The notes under the pieces are model-generated. The model worked only from the letters and a program-made list of their open reading frames with translations. It had not been told where the DNA came from and made no database searches. Positions 10,887 to 19,363 of a DNA stretch of 64,000 nucleotides are shown piece after piece (positions within the stretch are counted from its first letter, which is position 1; every line of letters begins with the position of its first letter). The position numbers and the translations under genes were made by a program. The stretch comes from Boothiomyces macroporosus (Eukaryota > Chytridiomycota > Chytridiomycetes > Rhizophydiales > Terramycetaceae). The stretch covers positions 1 through 64,000 of the forward strand of contig JADGKB010000058.1 of the NCBI GenBank assembly GCA_027604185.1, written 5' to 3'.

Positions 10887-11544
10887 GCGAAAAAAAGTAA
10901 AGGATGGAGAGCAGGAACGGCGCAAGAGACTCTTCTCTGTCTACCTTTACCTGCGCAACCGATCCCTACTAGAGGGAATGATCCTTACAAGAGGGATTGA
11001 TCCCTACATGTGGGGACATGTGTAAACCATGCGAAAGGATAAACCAAAAAAACAACTGAATAATTTATTAGCTAACTACATGAGGACACTGGCTGGTTAT
11101 ATAAGGAAAGGAACTACTGGTCTCTTATAACTATGCCTTGTAGACAGTTTAGGAGCCTCTACCATGTCAGATTTGACCAAGGGTGAGATTTTGTTGACTT
11201 TCTTTGCAGGAGATCTTGTGCGCTGAGAAGTAGAGAGATATCGCAGGACGTCCATTTTAATTTGGTTGAAATGAGGTTAAAGATTTTTGATTTTAAATCT
11301 CCATCACCAGTCAAGGGACCTTCTAGCACCATCATTGACCAGCCACAATTTGAAGCCAAAACCTCACAATTAAAAATGCTAGTGTAAAGATGAATAGAAA
11401 AGTGAGTTGTGAACTGAAAGGCTCGCGGCTAGAGGGACATCGTAATGGTGCGGTCTTGAGTGTATCCCGCAGTTTGAGAATATGAAACATTCGGATTACA
11501 AAACAGTTTAGCCAGAGGTACCAGAATTTATTCAACGCAATGAA
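10887..11544. other. Gap upstream of CCDC25; small ORF of doubtful status
   Basis: About 660 nt. Near CCDC25 it holds a 19-bp tandem repeat. On the minus strand an ATG-initiated 52-aa ORF (11097-11255) encodes a basic, Ser/Lys-rich peptide; no domain is recognised and its start context is weak. Two longer minus ORFs nearby begin with TTG and overlap the promoter-free space behind the first 7TM gene; I see no reason to call them genes. Confidence 0.4.
10961..11010. repeat. 19-bp tandem repeat, about 2.6 copies
   Basis: Copies at 10961-10979 and 10980-10998 (gatccctactagagggaat, 4 differences) plus a partial copy starting at 10999. It lies 75 nt upstream of the CCDC25 start. Confidence 0.8.
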
Positions 11545-12668
11545 CTACTCTTGGACAGAAACACTTATAGCAGTAGATGGTGTACCTTTCTGAGTTGTAG
11601 ATTTATTCAAGCTCTTTTCCGCACTAGATCCTTTGCTGTAGAATGGATTCCAAGCTTCTTCCTTTGAAGATTTTTCATAAATTGCACCTGTATAAGTATT
11701 CATTTACCCAAAAAGCCTCCAAATAACGGCACCAAAGGATAGATATTCTTGTGGCTCCCATTATTAATGAAAACCAACAGAGGAGTAATTGAGCTTAAAA
11801 CCAATCCATATGTACCTAACATCAATTGATTATTACCATAATACACGTTTATAACTGAAGGGAATATCCAGATCAACAGTTCAAACCCTTTTACAAACCC
11901 CACTATTGGCATAGTGTATCCAATTTGGAGAACTTGGAACACTACATACCCGGAAACACCACTTTTTTGGGCAGTTTCAATCATTCGTTGAAAATTGACT
12001 TTTAAATTCTTGTAAGTGCGCAATGTACAATACAACCCATACAAAGTTGTAAAAATGGCCAAGATATACGCAATAATAACTTTTGTTAATATCCCCTTAC
12101 CGACATACGACGTGTTGTAGCATGTAATCATTGCTCCATTGACCGAGTATGGCGTAGAAATACCGCGCACGTTCATTTCGATCCAGTACAAAACGAGCAT
12201 TACAATCCCTGGAACCATTCCAACCGAGTAAAACAATGTCGGTCTTTCCCTAACCCAGTCACGAACTACTGATGCCTTATCAACCAAGAGAGAGTCCAAA
12301 GCAGCAATTTGGCAAACACCGGCTACATAGATGGGTAGCATACACAAAATAGCCAAGGAAGCGTTTGCATAATGTATCCAACTAGAAAAGGTAGCATTCA
12401 CGTCCGAGTGATCGAAATACAATGATTTGGCAGACCAGTTGTAGTACAACAAATCGTGCTTGGAAAAGATACAAATAACACAGAACCCAAGACTGCAAAA
12501 CAATTGAAAAATACAACTGTACTGCATAGGAGTAAACGTTTGACGCAGGTAAGCTCGGATCAAGCCTATTATTAAGCAAATTGAAAGAAACAGTCCCCAA
12601 TAGTCAATAATCAACAGGATCAACACGAAATAGTTGGACAGGGCTTGTTGAGGGTCGTGATAGATCAT
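11545..12668 (-). CDS. Seven-helix membrane protein 1 (tandem 7TM family, subgroup A)
   Basis: First of six tandem paralogues. Introns at 12080-12100 (21 nt), 11816-11836 (21) and 11688-11707 (20). The two 21-nt introns carry no in-frame stop; they appear only as 7-residue inserts against paralogue 4, which has introns at exactly those codons and phases. Spliced length is 353 aa. Seven hydrophobic helices: roughly 12-36, 44-66, 94-118, 140-163, 185-208, 225-253 and 260-288. Family landmarks: MQYS after helix 1, SKHDLLYYNW, PIYVAGVCQI in helix 3, GMVPGIV and YWIEM in helix 4, FELLIWIFPSVINVYYG between helices 6 and 7, FINNGSHKNIYPLVPLF at the end of helix 7. The tail has EEAWNPFY. Not a family I can name; receptor-like topology. 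Confidence 0.85.
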
Positions 12669-13188
12669 TTCTTAATATTTAGGCAAACTATTAGGGGTTT
12701 TTCCAAAGGTGACATTTCCAATCTTGACGTCATACCATTTATAGAGTTATTCGCAAGACGATAATATGATCGGACAGTGTCTTGATAGTACTCTATTACC
12801 TTTGGATTTTCGATTTCTTAGTGTTTTGCTTTTTAAATCCGCTGCAAGATGAATTAACATTTCAAGACAATGTGCCAGATGTAAAAAGAAATTGTAACGC
12901 GACTACAATATTCGTATGAATAGTTTTGAATATTATATCCTACTATTCTAATACAGTTTAATATGATAATCTACCTATTAGCCGTTTCATACTGTTAAGA
13001 ATTAAGGTATTGATTCCTATGAGTCTTTCATTTTGAGTCTAGTATTTAAAACTTTCTAAAAGAAATCCATTGATGATTACAGATCAAAATTCATGGGGCT
13101 TTCTTTCTTTGGATATTGATTGGCAAAGAAAATTCAGATTCTTCAACTGTAAAAACTATAGTATTTATTACTTCTGAAAGGCTTGGAA
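12669..13188. other. Gap between 7TM genes 1 and 2
   Basis: About 520 nt, no exon. Near 12825-12840 the word tttgctttttaaatcc recurs almost unchanged at 14214-14229, next to the start of 7TM gene 2. In coding orientation it reads TTTAAAAAGCAAA and may be a shared promoter element or the relic of a duplication. Confidence 0.4.
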
Positions 13189-14196
13189 TTAAGCGTTTCC
13201 ATAGTAGCTATCAATCGTATAGGTTTCGCTGATATCTTTTTTGTTGTAGAACGGATCCCAGTTCTTTTCATCTGATGCCATCAGATGTACTTTTTCCAGG
13301 ATGGAACTGAATAGTGGTACAAGCGAATAGACAGCTTTGTGCGAGCCATTGTTGAAAAACGTAAGGAATGGAACAATCATTAGTATTAATAAGCCAAACG
13401 TTCCTAGATATACATTCAAGAATGACGGGAATATCCATATAAGCAGTTCAAACGCTTTTATGAATCCAACGAAAGGGAGCAAGTAACCCAATTGAAACAC
13501 TTGGAAGACTACATAAGCTGGAATACCTGATTGAGATGTATTCCCCAAACTTTTGTTTCTGTTTTCTTTGAGATGTTGGTATGAAGTGACTGATCCATAG
13601 CACGCATAGATGGTTATAAACAAGGATATGGAGTACATGAAAGCAACAGTGAAGCTGGTATTGTTGGCAGCAATCACAGCTCCATTCACAGAGTAAATTT
13701 GTACATCTGTAATCAACATTTCGGTCCAGTACATCCAAAAACAAATTACTCCAGGGACAAATGCCAATGAAAAGTATAATGCTGGCCGTTCTAAAACCAA
13801 ACTTCTAATTGTTGATGGTCTATTCCGTAGTATCGCATCCACACATAGAATCTGCAGCAAGCCCGCTAAATATACAGGTACACAAAAGAATATCAAGAGT
13901 GATGGGCATATAAATTGAATTGTTGAACTGGCAGTTTTTGCAAGGTTTGGTTTATCAAATGGAAGGTAACCTATGGATGAATTCTGGGCAATCAATTCAT
14001 GTTTCGACAGTAATGAATATATAATGAATCCTACGGTGCAAATTATCTGCGACACTCCAGAGTACTGCATAATATGATATTTTCCGCTATTGAATGCTCG
14101 GTATAGTCCTATTGACAGGCAAATCATAAGCACCAGGCCAATGTAATCAACTACTAGTGAACCCGCAACAGCCCAAATCGGAATATTCTGTCCCAT
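13189..14196 (-). CDS. Seven-helix membrane protein 2 (tandem 7TM family, subgroup A)
   Basis: Intronless, 335 aa, ATG 14196. Seven hydrophobic segments in the same order as its neighbours. Landmarks: HIMQYSGVSQI, SKHELIAQN, VPVYLAGLLQILCVD, FVPGVICFWMYWTEM, YSVNGAVIAANNTS before helix 5, VVFQVFQLGYLLPFVG in helix 6, FELLIWIFPSFLNVYLG, FFNNGSHKAVYSLVPLF, and the tail motif DPFYNKKD. The NTS sites could be glycosylated if that loop is extracellular. The corresponding introns of paralogues 1 and 4 are absent. Function unknown; a chemoreceptor-like role is a hypothesis from topology and tandem amplification. Confidence 0.85.
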   Translation of the reverse strand: MGQNIPIWAVAGSLVVDYIGLVLMICLSIGLYRAFNSGKYHIMQYSGVSQIICTVGFIIYSLLSKHELIAQNSSIGYLPFDKPNLAKTASSTIQFICPSLLIFFCVPVYLAGLLQILCVDAILRNRPSTIRSLVLERPALYFSLAFVPGVICFWMYWTEMLITDVQIYSVNGAVIAANNTSFTVAFMYSISLFITIYACYGSVTSYQHLKENRNKSLGNTSQSGIPAYVVFQVFQLGYLLPFVGFIKAFELLIWIFPSFLNVYLGTFGLLILMIVPFLTFFNNGSHKAVYSLVPLFSSILEKVHLMASDEKNWDPFYNKKDISETYTIDSYYGNA

Positions 14197-14590
14197 ATTT
14201 ATTTCTAATATTTTTTGCTTTTTAAACCCAGGAAAGTTGGCTGGTCCGTGAATCTAATTGGGAAAATTTTTGGTGGTACAAGCGTACGAGTGTTTCAAAC
14301 AAGTAAAAATCAATAGGGAAACTATCGCATTCATAAGTGTTTGTGTAACGTATGATTACATCAGTACCGTAGTTTGCAAAACTCTGAATACAGTATAGGA
14401 AGCTATCTTAGCGAACAAGATAACTGGCTTTTCGTTTGAGAATTGATGAGCAATTGGAATAAATAGCAGATTGATAGTCAGCAGCACCTTTTCGAATTAA
14501 TATCAACCATTAAGAACTTCTAATCTAAATGGGGAAACAATCAAATGACAGTGAAATTAATATAATTTCTAAACAAATCTGCATTATTTA
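14197..14590. other. Gap between 7TM genes 2 and 3
   Basis: About 390 nt. Next to the gene 2 start, in coding orientation, is TTTAAAAAGCAAA (14214-14229), shared with the 12.8-kb gap. Nothing else recognised. Confidence 0.4.
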
Positions 14591-15673
14591 TTAAAAGTCA
14601 ATTTGAGAGGTTTCTAGTTTGGCAAACACATTTGGTGTTTCTGATTTAAAAGTGCTCGAGAGGTTGGACATTGGGGTAGCACCAACTGGTGTACTGTTGG
14701 AATTATAGAATGGATTCCAAGCTGCTTCTTCTGAAGCCTTTACATACACCTTCTGTAAGATTCCTCTGAATAGTGGAACGTAAGGATAGATGCCTTTGTG
14801 CGAGCCATTGTTCATAAAGTTCAAGAAAGGAATGGTCGCTAAAATGATAATACCAAAGATTCCATAGTAAATATTGACTGCGGAAGGAAATATCCAGATA
14901 GCCAATTCAAGACCTTTCACTAGCCCCACGATAGGAAGTGTATAGCCAAGCTGAAGCACTTGAAAAACAACATATCCAGGTATCCCAGAAGTAGAAGCTG
15001 AAGCCAACATTCGTCTATGATTAAGTTCTAAACTCTTGTAGCAACTGAATGAACCATAACAAGCCCAGATAGTTAGCAGAATAGAAATGAGGTAATTGGC
15101 AATCAGCACTACCGATGTGTTGTGTGGTGCAATAATACATCCATTTATAGAGTAAACCGGCATATCTGGACGTAGATATGATTCAATGTAGAAGCAAATC
15201 ACTGATATAATTCCAGGGATAAAGCCCAACGAAAAGAAGGAGACTGGGTTTTCAAACAAAGCTTTGCGAACAAACGAGTTTCTGTCTTTGAGAATAGCAT
15301 CAACCACAAGCACTTGTAACAGCCCAGCTGCGTATACAGGCATGCAGATTAATATAAGGATCGTAGCACAGATATAGTGCACAGCAGCATTTCTAGAATT
15401 TGCCAAATCAGCTTGATCAAAATACAAGAAACTTCCATTCGAAGCAATCAGCTCATGTTTTCCAATGATTGAATAGATACTGAATCCAACCGTGCACAGA
15501 ACCTGAAGAATTGAAGAGTACTGCATGATTTGAAATCGTCCTGCGTAGTATGCTCGCACCAGCCCTGTTATCAAACAGATATTGAGAAGCATCCCAACGT
15601 AATCTACAACTAGAGTCACTTCTACAAATATCATTGGCACTTTTTGGTACATGGTCGCTGAAAAATCTTTCAT
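14591..15673 (-). CDS. Seven-helix membrane protein 3 (tandem 7TM family, subgroup A)
   Basis: Intronless, 360 aa, ATG 15673. Same seven-helix plan: MQYSSILQVLC, GKHELIASNGSFLYFDQ, MPVYAAGLLQVLVVDAIL, FIPGIISVICFYIE, YSINGCIIAPHNTS, VVFQVLQLGYTLPIVG, LELAIWIFPSAVNIYYG, FMNNGSHKGIYPYVPLF and the tail EEAAWNPFY. It has the longest cytoplasmic-type tail of the array (about 60 residues, Ser/Thr-rich). A GGATAAAAGG box lies about 15 nt before the ATG and a 12-bp inverted repeat lies upstream (15704-15746). Closest to genes 1, 2 and 4 by the NNGSHK and WNPFY motifs. Unknown function. Confidence 0.85.
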   Translation of the reverse strand: MKDFSATMYQKVPMIFVEVTLVVDYVGMLLNICLITGLVRAYYAGRFQIMQYSSILQVLCTVGFSIYSIIGKHELIASNGSFLYFDQADLANSRNAAVHYICATILILICMPVYAAGLLQVLVVDAILKDRNSFVRKALFENPVSFFSLGFIPGIISVICFYIESYLRPDMPVYSINGCIIAPHNTSVVLIANYLISILLTIWACYGSFSCYKSLELNHRRMLASASTSGIPGYVVFQVLQLGYTLPIVGLVKGLELAIWIFPSAVNIYYGIFGIIILATIPFLNFMNNGSHKGIYPYVPLFRGILQKVYVKASEEAAWNPFYNSNSTPVGATPMSNLSSTFKSETPNVFAKLETSQIDF

Positions 15674-16088
15674 ATGCCTCTCCTTTTATCCTTTTTTTTG
15701 ATTTCTATATTTGGTGAGCCGAGATCAGGATGAAACCAAATATAGATTTCAATCAATTAGAAAAAAAGGAGATGATATACGAGAGCAGCAATCAATTGAC
15801 GACTTGTTTGATTGACTGGCGGCGGGTTTGGTTTGTTGTTTATCCCTGAGGACGGATGGAATGCCGATACCCATTGGCACCGTTGAAACAAAGCACAGAC
15901 CTTTTTCATAACGGGACCGCCTCGTATCCTAATTGGTCATGGGTGGGACACCAAAAGGAATGATTCTTTGATATAGTTAAACTATATCGTACGTGGCATG
16001 GTCCAATTGTTTGAATATCAGTTGGCTGCTATAAAATTTGATCTGTCATACAGTTAATCTCAGTAAAACTGCCAACGATTATGATTTA
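15674..16088. other. Gap between 7TM genes 3 and 4 with two inverted repeats
   Basis: About 415 nt. Holds the 12-bp inverted repeat near gene 3 and, at 15970-15988, a near-perfect palindrome (gatatagtt-a-aactatatc) of operator type. No exon seen. Confidence 0.5.
15704..15746. repeat. 12-bp inverted repeat, 19-nt loop
   Basis: tctatatttggt (15704-15715) and accaaatataga (15735-15746) are exact reverse complements, 30 nt upstream of the 7TM gene 3 start. Could be a paired regulatory site or an mRNA leader hairpin. Confidence 0.7.
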
Positions 16089-17142
16089 TTAATTATTGCT
16101 GCGTATTGATGACCTATAGAATGGATTCCAGGCCTTCTCTTCAGACGATCGCTTATAAACATTTTCTTGTTAGATTGGAGTTACCTAATAGAGTACTGAA
16201 CATGGGCATCAATGGGTAGATATTCTTGTTACTCCCAACATTCATGAAAAGCAGTATTGGTGTGATAAATGCGAGTATCATACAGTAGGTTGCTGCATTA
16301 GAAATAAAGCACCGTAGTATATGTTGATTACTGACGGGAATATCCATATTAGCAATTCAAAGGACTTTACACCGCCAACAATTGGCATAGCGTAGCCAAT
16401 ATGAAGCACTTGGAATACAACATGGCCGGCAATTCCCTGTTCCTTTGCACACGAAATCATTTGCAAGAAATTCATCTTGATTCTCTCATAAGACTTCATT
16501 GAACGGTACAAACCATAGAGCGTAATGAGAATATTTACAATATAGCTCGCCATTTCTAAGTTAACAATGGTTACGTGTAAAAGACAAGTTGTAAGGGACA
16601 ATCATTGCACCATTTACCGAGAATGGCCTTGGTATTTCCCGCAGGTACATTTCTAGCCAATATAACAGAACAAACACAACACCCGGTATTAGTCCATGGG
16701 AGTATATAAATATGGGGTGTCTTATCAATACTCCCACCCAAGTCGATTCTTCATCTCTCCCTGATAATAGTGCATCCAACATTGCTATTTGGAATAGCCC
16801 TGATATAAATATTGGTGTTATAAGCAACATGAATACTGTTGGACAAAGATAGTGTATCCACGTTACATTCGTAGTTTGGATATCAGGGTAATCAAAATAT
16901 AGCCCACCATTCGCCCAATTTGATATTACCAACTCTTGTTTAGCAAATATTGTCATTATTGAAATACCCCCAGCACAAGTCAGCTGTAAAAGTGCGTTGT
17001 ACTGCATTTGCTGCAAGCTGTTGCTCATAATCGCGCGTGCAAGTGCAACAGACAATAGAAATAAAAGAAATACTCCAATATAGTCCATTGCGAGTGTAAA
17101 GAGCACAAAATACATGTCCAATTTTTGTTGTGGATCTTGCAT
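16089..17142 (-). CDS. Seven-helix membrane protein 4 (tandem 7TM family, subgroup A)
   Basis: Four exons; introns at 16556-16574 (19 nt), 16293-16312 (20) and 16166-16184 (19) give 331 aa. The start ATG 17142 (MQDPQQKLDMYF) matches gene 1 (HDPQQALSNYF); the longer ORF upstream begins with TTG. Landmarks: QMQYNALLQLTC, AKQELVISNW, TPIFISGLFQIAMLDALL, GLIPGVVFVLLYWLEMYLR, FSVNGAMIVPYN, VVFQVLHIGYAMPIVG, FELLIWIFPSVINIYYA, FMNVGSNKNIYPLMPMF, tail EEKAWNPFY. All three introns coincide in codon and phase with those of gene 1, so these two are sister copies or both keep the ancestral structure. Confidence 0.87.
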
Positions 17143-17196
17143 TTCACGTTTGTTTATGAAAAAGTACAAAGAAAATCTTGGGCAATAAAAGCAAGT

Positions 17197-18186
17197 TTAT
17201 TCATGGAGCACAGTTACATGGCTCGTCGTTGAGGAAGATTCCTTTTTCGATTTCTCCTCGGTCACAATCAATTTTTCATTAAAGTATCTTAGCACTGGGC
17301 TAAATACTGGAACTAGTGGATATACGTTGGTGTTGCTACCGCAATTGATAAAATTAATGATCGGAGCACTCGCCTGAAATACGATTGCAAAGACGGAAAA
17401 GTAAACATTGATTGCTGAGGGAAACACCCATATCAAGACTTCAAACGCTTTGATAAACCCAACAGCTGGTAGCGATATGCCAATCATCAGTACTTGGGTA
17501 ATCAATGCCTTGGGGACTATTGTTTGGTTTGCTTTCTTTGCTCGTTTCTCGTATTTCTGGATTTTTTGTGCAGTGCTTAGGGATTTGAATCCAGCATAAA
17601 ATGTAATTAGCAGTGAACTAACAAAAGTAATCCACAAGGTATATGAAATTAGTGAAGGGAGGAAAATGAAACCTGCTGTAGTGTAGCCCTGAATGCCCCG
17701 GCAGTATATTTCAATCCAGTAGATTATACAGAGAATAATACCAGGTATCATCCCACTTGTAAAAAAGATGAATGGCCTCGCTAATAAAAACGCTTTTATC
17801 CAAGTATGTTTGGGCGAAATGATAAAGTCCAAAGCCAGAACTTGCATCATTCCTGCAGCGTATATCGGCACGCATATCAAGTGAAAGAGTGTAATGACTG
17901 TATAGTGAATCCAAACTGTATTGGTAACAGCAATATTGATGCCATCAAAGTACAAGTACCCAATTGACCAATTTTGTGAAATCAATTCATGCTTTGAAAA
18001 TATATCCTGAATACACAAGAGCAGTGTACATATAGTTTGGGTACATGCGCTATACTGCATGACATGAAAAGTCTCCCGCTTTGCTGCTCGCAACAACCCA
18101 GTAATTACACAGATATTAATGAATACAGATATATAGTCTATTATAAGGATCACCAATGCAAAAGAAAGCGGTAAGGCTTGCTTCAT
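17197..18186 (-). CDS. Seven-helix membrane protein 5 (tandem 7TM family, subgroup B)
   Basis: Intronless, 329 aa from ATG 18186. I chose this start because MKQALP is shared with gene 6; an in-frame ATG at 18264 would add 26 basic residues with no counterpart. Landmarks: HVMQYSACTQTIC, SKHELISQNWSIGYLYFD, VPIYAAGMMQVLALDFI, GMIPGIILCIIYWIEIYCRGI, YTTAGFIFLP (replacing the YSVNGA motif of subgroup A), ALITQVLMIGISLPAVG, FEVLIWVFPSAINVYF, FINCGSNTNVYPLVPVF. The Ser/Thr-rich tail lacks WNPFY. Lies 54 nt behind the start of gene 4. Confidence 0.85.
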   Translation of the reverse strand: MKQALPLSFALVILIIDYISVFINICVITGLLRAAKRETFHVMQYSACTQTICTLLLCIQDIFSKHELISQNWSIGYLYFDGINIAVTNTVWIHYTVITLFHLICVPIYAAGMMQVLALDFIISPKHTWIKAFLLARPFIFFTSGMIPGIILCIIYWIEIYCRGIQGYTTAGFIFLPSLISYTLWITFVSSLLITFYAGFKSLSTAQKIQKYEKRAKKANQTIVPKALITQVLMIGISLPAVGFIKAFEVLIWVFPSAINVYFSVFAIVFQASAPIINFINCGSNTNVYPLVPVFSPVLRYFNEKLIVTEEKSKKESSSTTSHVTVLHE

Positions 18187-18281
18187 GAAGATAAAAATCA
18201 AATGACGTTTCAATTTTGAATTGTCTTTTACGCGCTCTTTAATTCCCGCAATTGAAAAAACCATTCAATTGCAAAGTGTGT

Positions 18282-19286
18282 TTAATTAATACGGCTGGGT
18301 TCATTGTTTGCAGAAAATAGGGTAGATGCTTTATCTCCTTGCGTTCCAAACTCCATATCATCCACTGCTAATTTGCTATTCAAAAACTTGAGAATAGGGC
18401 TGAATATTGGCACTAAAGGGTAAATATTTGTTGTGCTTCCACAGCTGATAAAAGTGAGAATCGGGGTGCTAATTTGGAATATTATTCCAAATACGCACAA
18501 GTAGACATTGATGACTGATGGAAACACCCATATGAGATATTCCGATGCTTTGATTAAGCCAACTGCTGGAAGGGCAATCCCAATCATTAGCGCTTGAGAT
18601 ACAAACACTTTTGGGACTATTTGCTGGTTTATTATCTTTGACTTTTTCTGAATTTCTTGTATCCGCCTTCCAATCCGGATTGATCTATATCCAGCATAGA
18701 ATGTAATAATAATAGATGCACCAAAAGTAAACCATAAAGTGTAAGAATTAATTGCAGGTAGAATTATATATCCGGCAGTAGTGTAGCCCTGAATATTTGT
18801 CAGTTTTACTTCACACCAATAGATTCCACACAAGACAATCCCTGGAACGATTCCGCTAGAAAAGAATACGAATGGTCGCACAAATATAAATCTCTTTAGC
18901 CAAGTGTTCTTTGTGGAGAGGATATAATCTAACGCTAAAACCTGAAGCAATCCTGCCAAGTAAATCGGGACACAGATTAAATGAAAAAGAGAAGCTGTGG
19001 CTACTTGTATCCAAACTGTTGTTGTGATGGCTACATTTGGTTGATCAAAGTACAACTCCCCAGCCTGCCAATTCTTGCTTATCAGCTCGTGTTTTGATAG
19101 GATATCATATACTACTAGTAAAACTACACAAATGATTTGAAATCCTGCGCTGTATTGCATTACATGAAATGCTTCTCTTTTGGCTGCGCGATATAACCCA
19201 ATTGCAACACAGATCATCATCAATAGGCTGATATAGTCCACAACAAGAATCGCTATTGCCAAAGATATTGGCAATGCTTGTTTCAT
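18282..19286 (-). CDS. Seven-helix membrane protein 6 (tandem 7TM family, subgroup B)
   Basis: Intronless, 334 aa from ATG 19286 (MKQALPISLAIAILVVDYIS). Landmarks parallel gene 5: HVMQYSAGFQIIC, SKHELISKNWQAGELYFDQ, VPIYLAGLLQVLALDYIL, GIVPGIVLCGIYWCEV, YTTAGYIILP, FVSQALMIGIALPAVG, SEYLIWVFPSVINVYL, FISCGSTTNIYPLVPIF. Only 95 nt separate its stop from the start of gene 5, and its own start lies 77 nt before the stop of the MFS gene, so promoters are minimal. No retinal-type lysine in helix 7, so not a rhodopsin. Confidence 0.85.
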   Translation of the reverse strand: MKQALPISLAIAILVVDYISLLMMICVAIGLYRAAKREAFHVMQYSAGFQIICVVLLVVYDILSKHELISKNWQAGELYFDQPNVAITTTVWIQVATASLFHLICVPIYLAGLLQVLALDYILSTKNTWLKRFIFVRPFVFFSSGIVPGIVLCGIYWCEVKLTNIQGYTTAGYIILPAINSYTLWFTFGASIIITFYAGYRSIRIGRRIQEIQKKSKIINQQIVPKVFVSQALMIGIALPAVGLIKASEYLIWVFPSVINVYLCVFGIIFQISTPILTFISCGSTTNIYPLVPIFSPILKFLNSKLAVDDMEFGTQGDKASTLFSANNEPSRIN

Positions 19287-19363
19287 AGTCGAGAGTAAAA
19301 AATGACGTGTACAAGAATGGAATGTCAAATTTGCGCCAATGGACAATATTGGGGCTCTATTAT

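Noticed and set aside
11159..11535. Two overlapping minus-strand ORFs behind 7TM gene 1, one with a hydrophobic stretch
   Set aside because: Both begin with TTG, cannot be joined by a 19-22-nt intron and match no family.
18186..18264. Longer start for 7TM gene 5 at ATG 18264
   Set aside because: The extra 26 residues have no equivalent in gene 6, whose upstream extension begins with TTG; the shared MKQALP start is preferred.
11545..19286. Microbial-type rhodopsin identity for the 7TM array
   Set aside because: No lysine in helix 7 and none of the retinal-pocket motifs.
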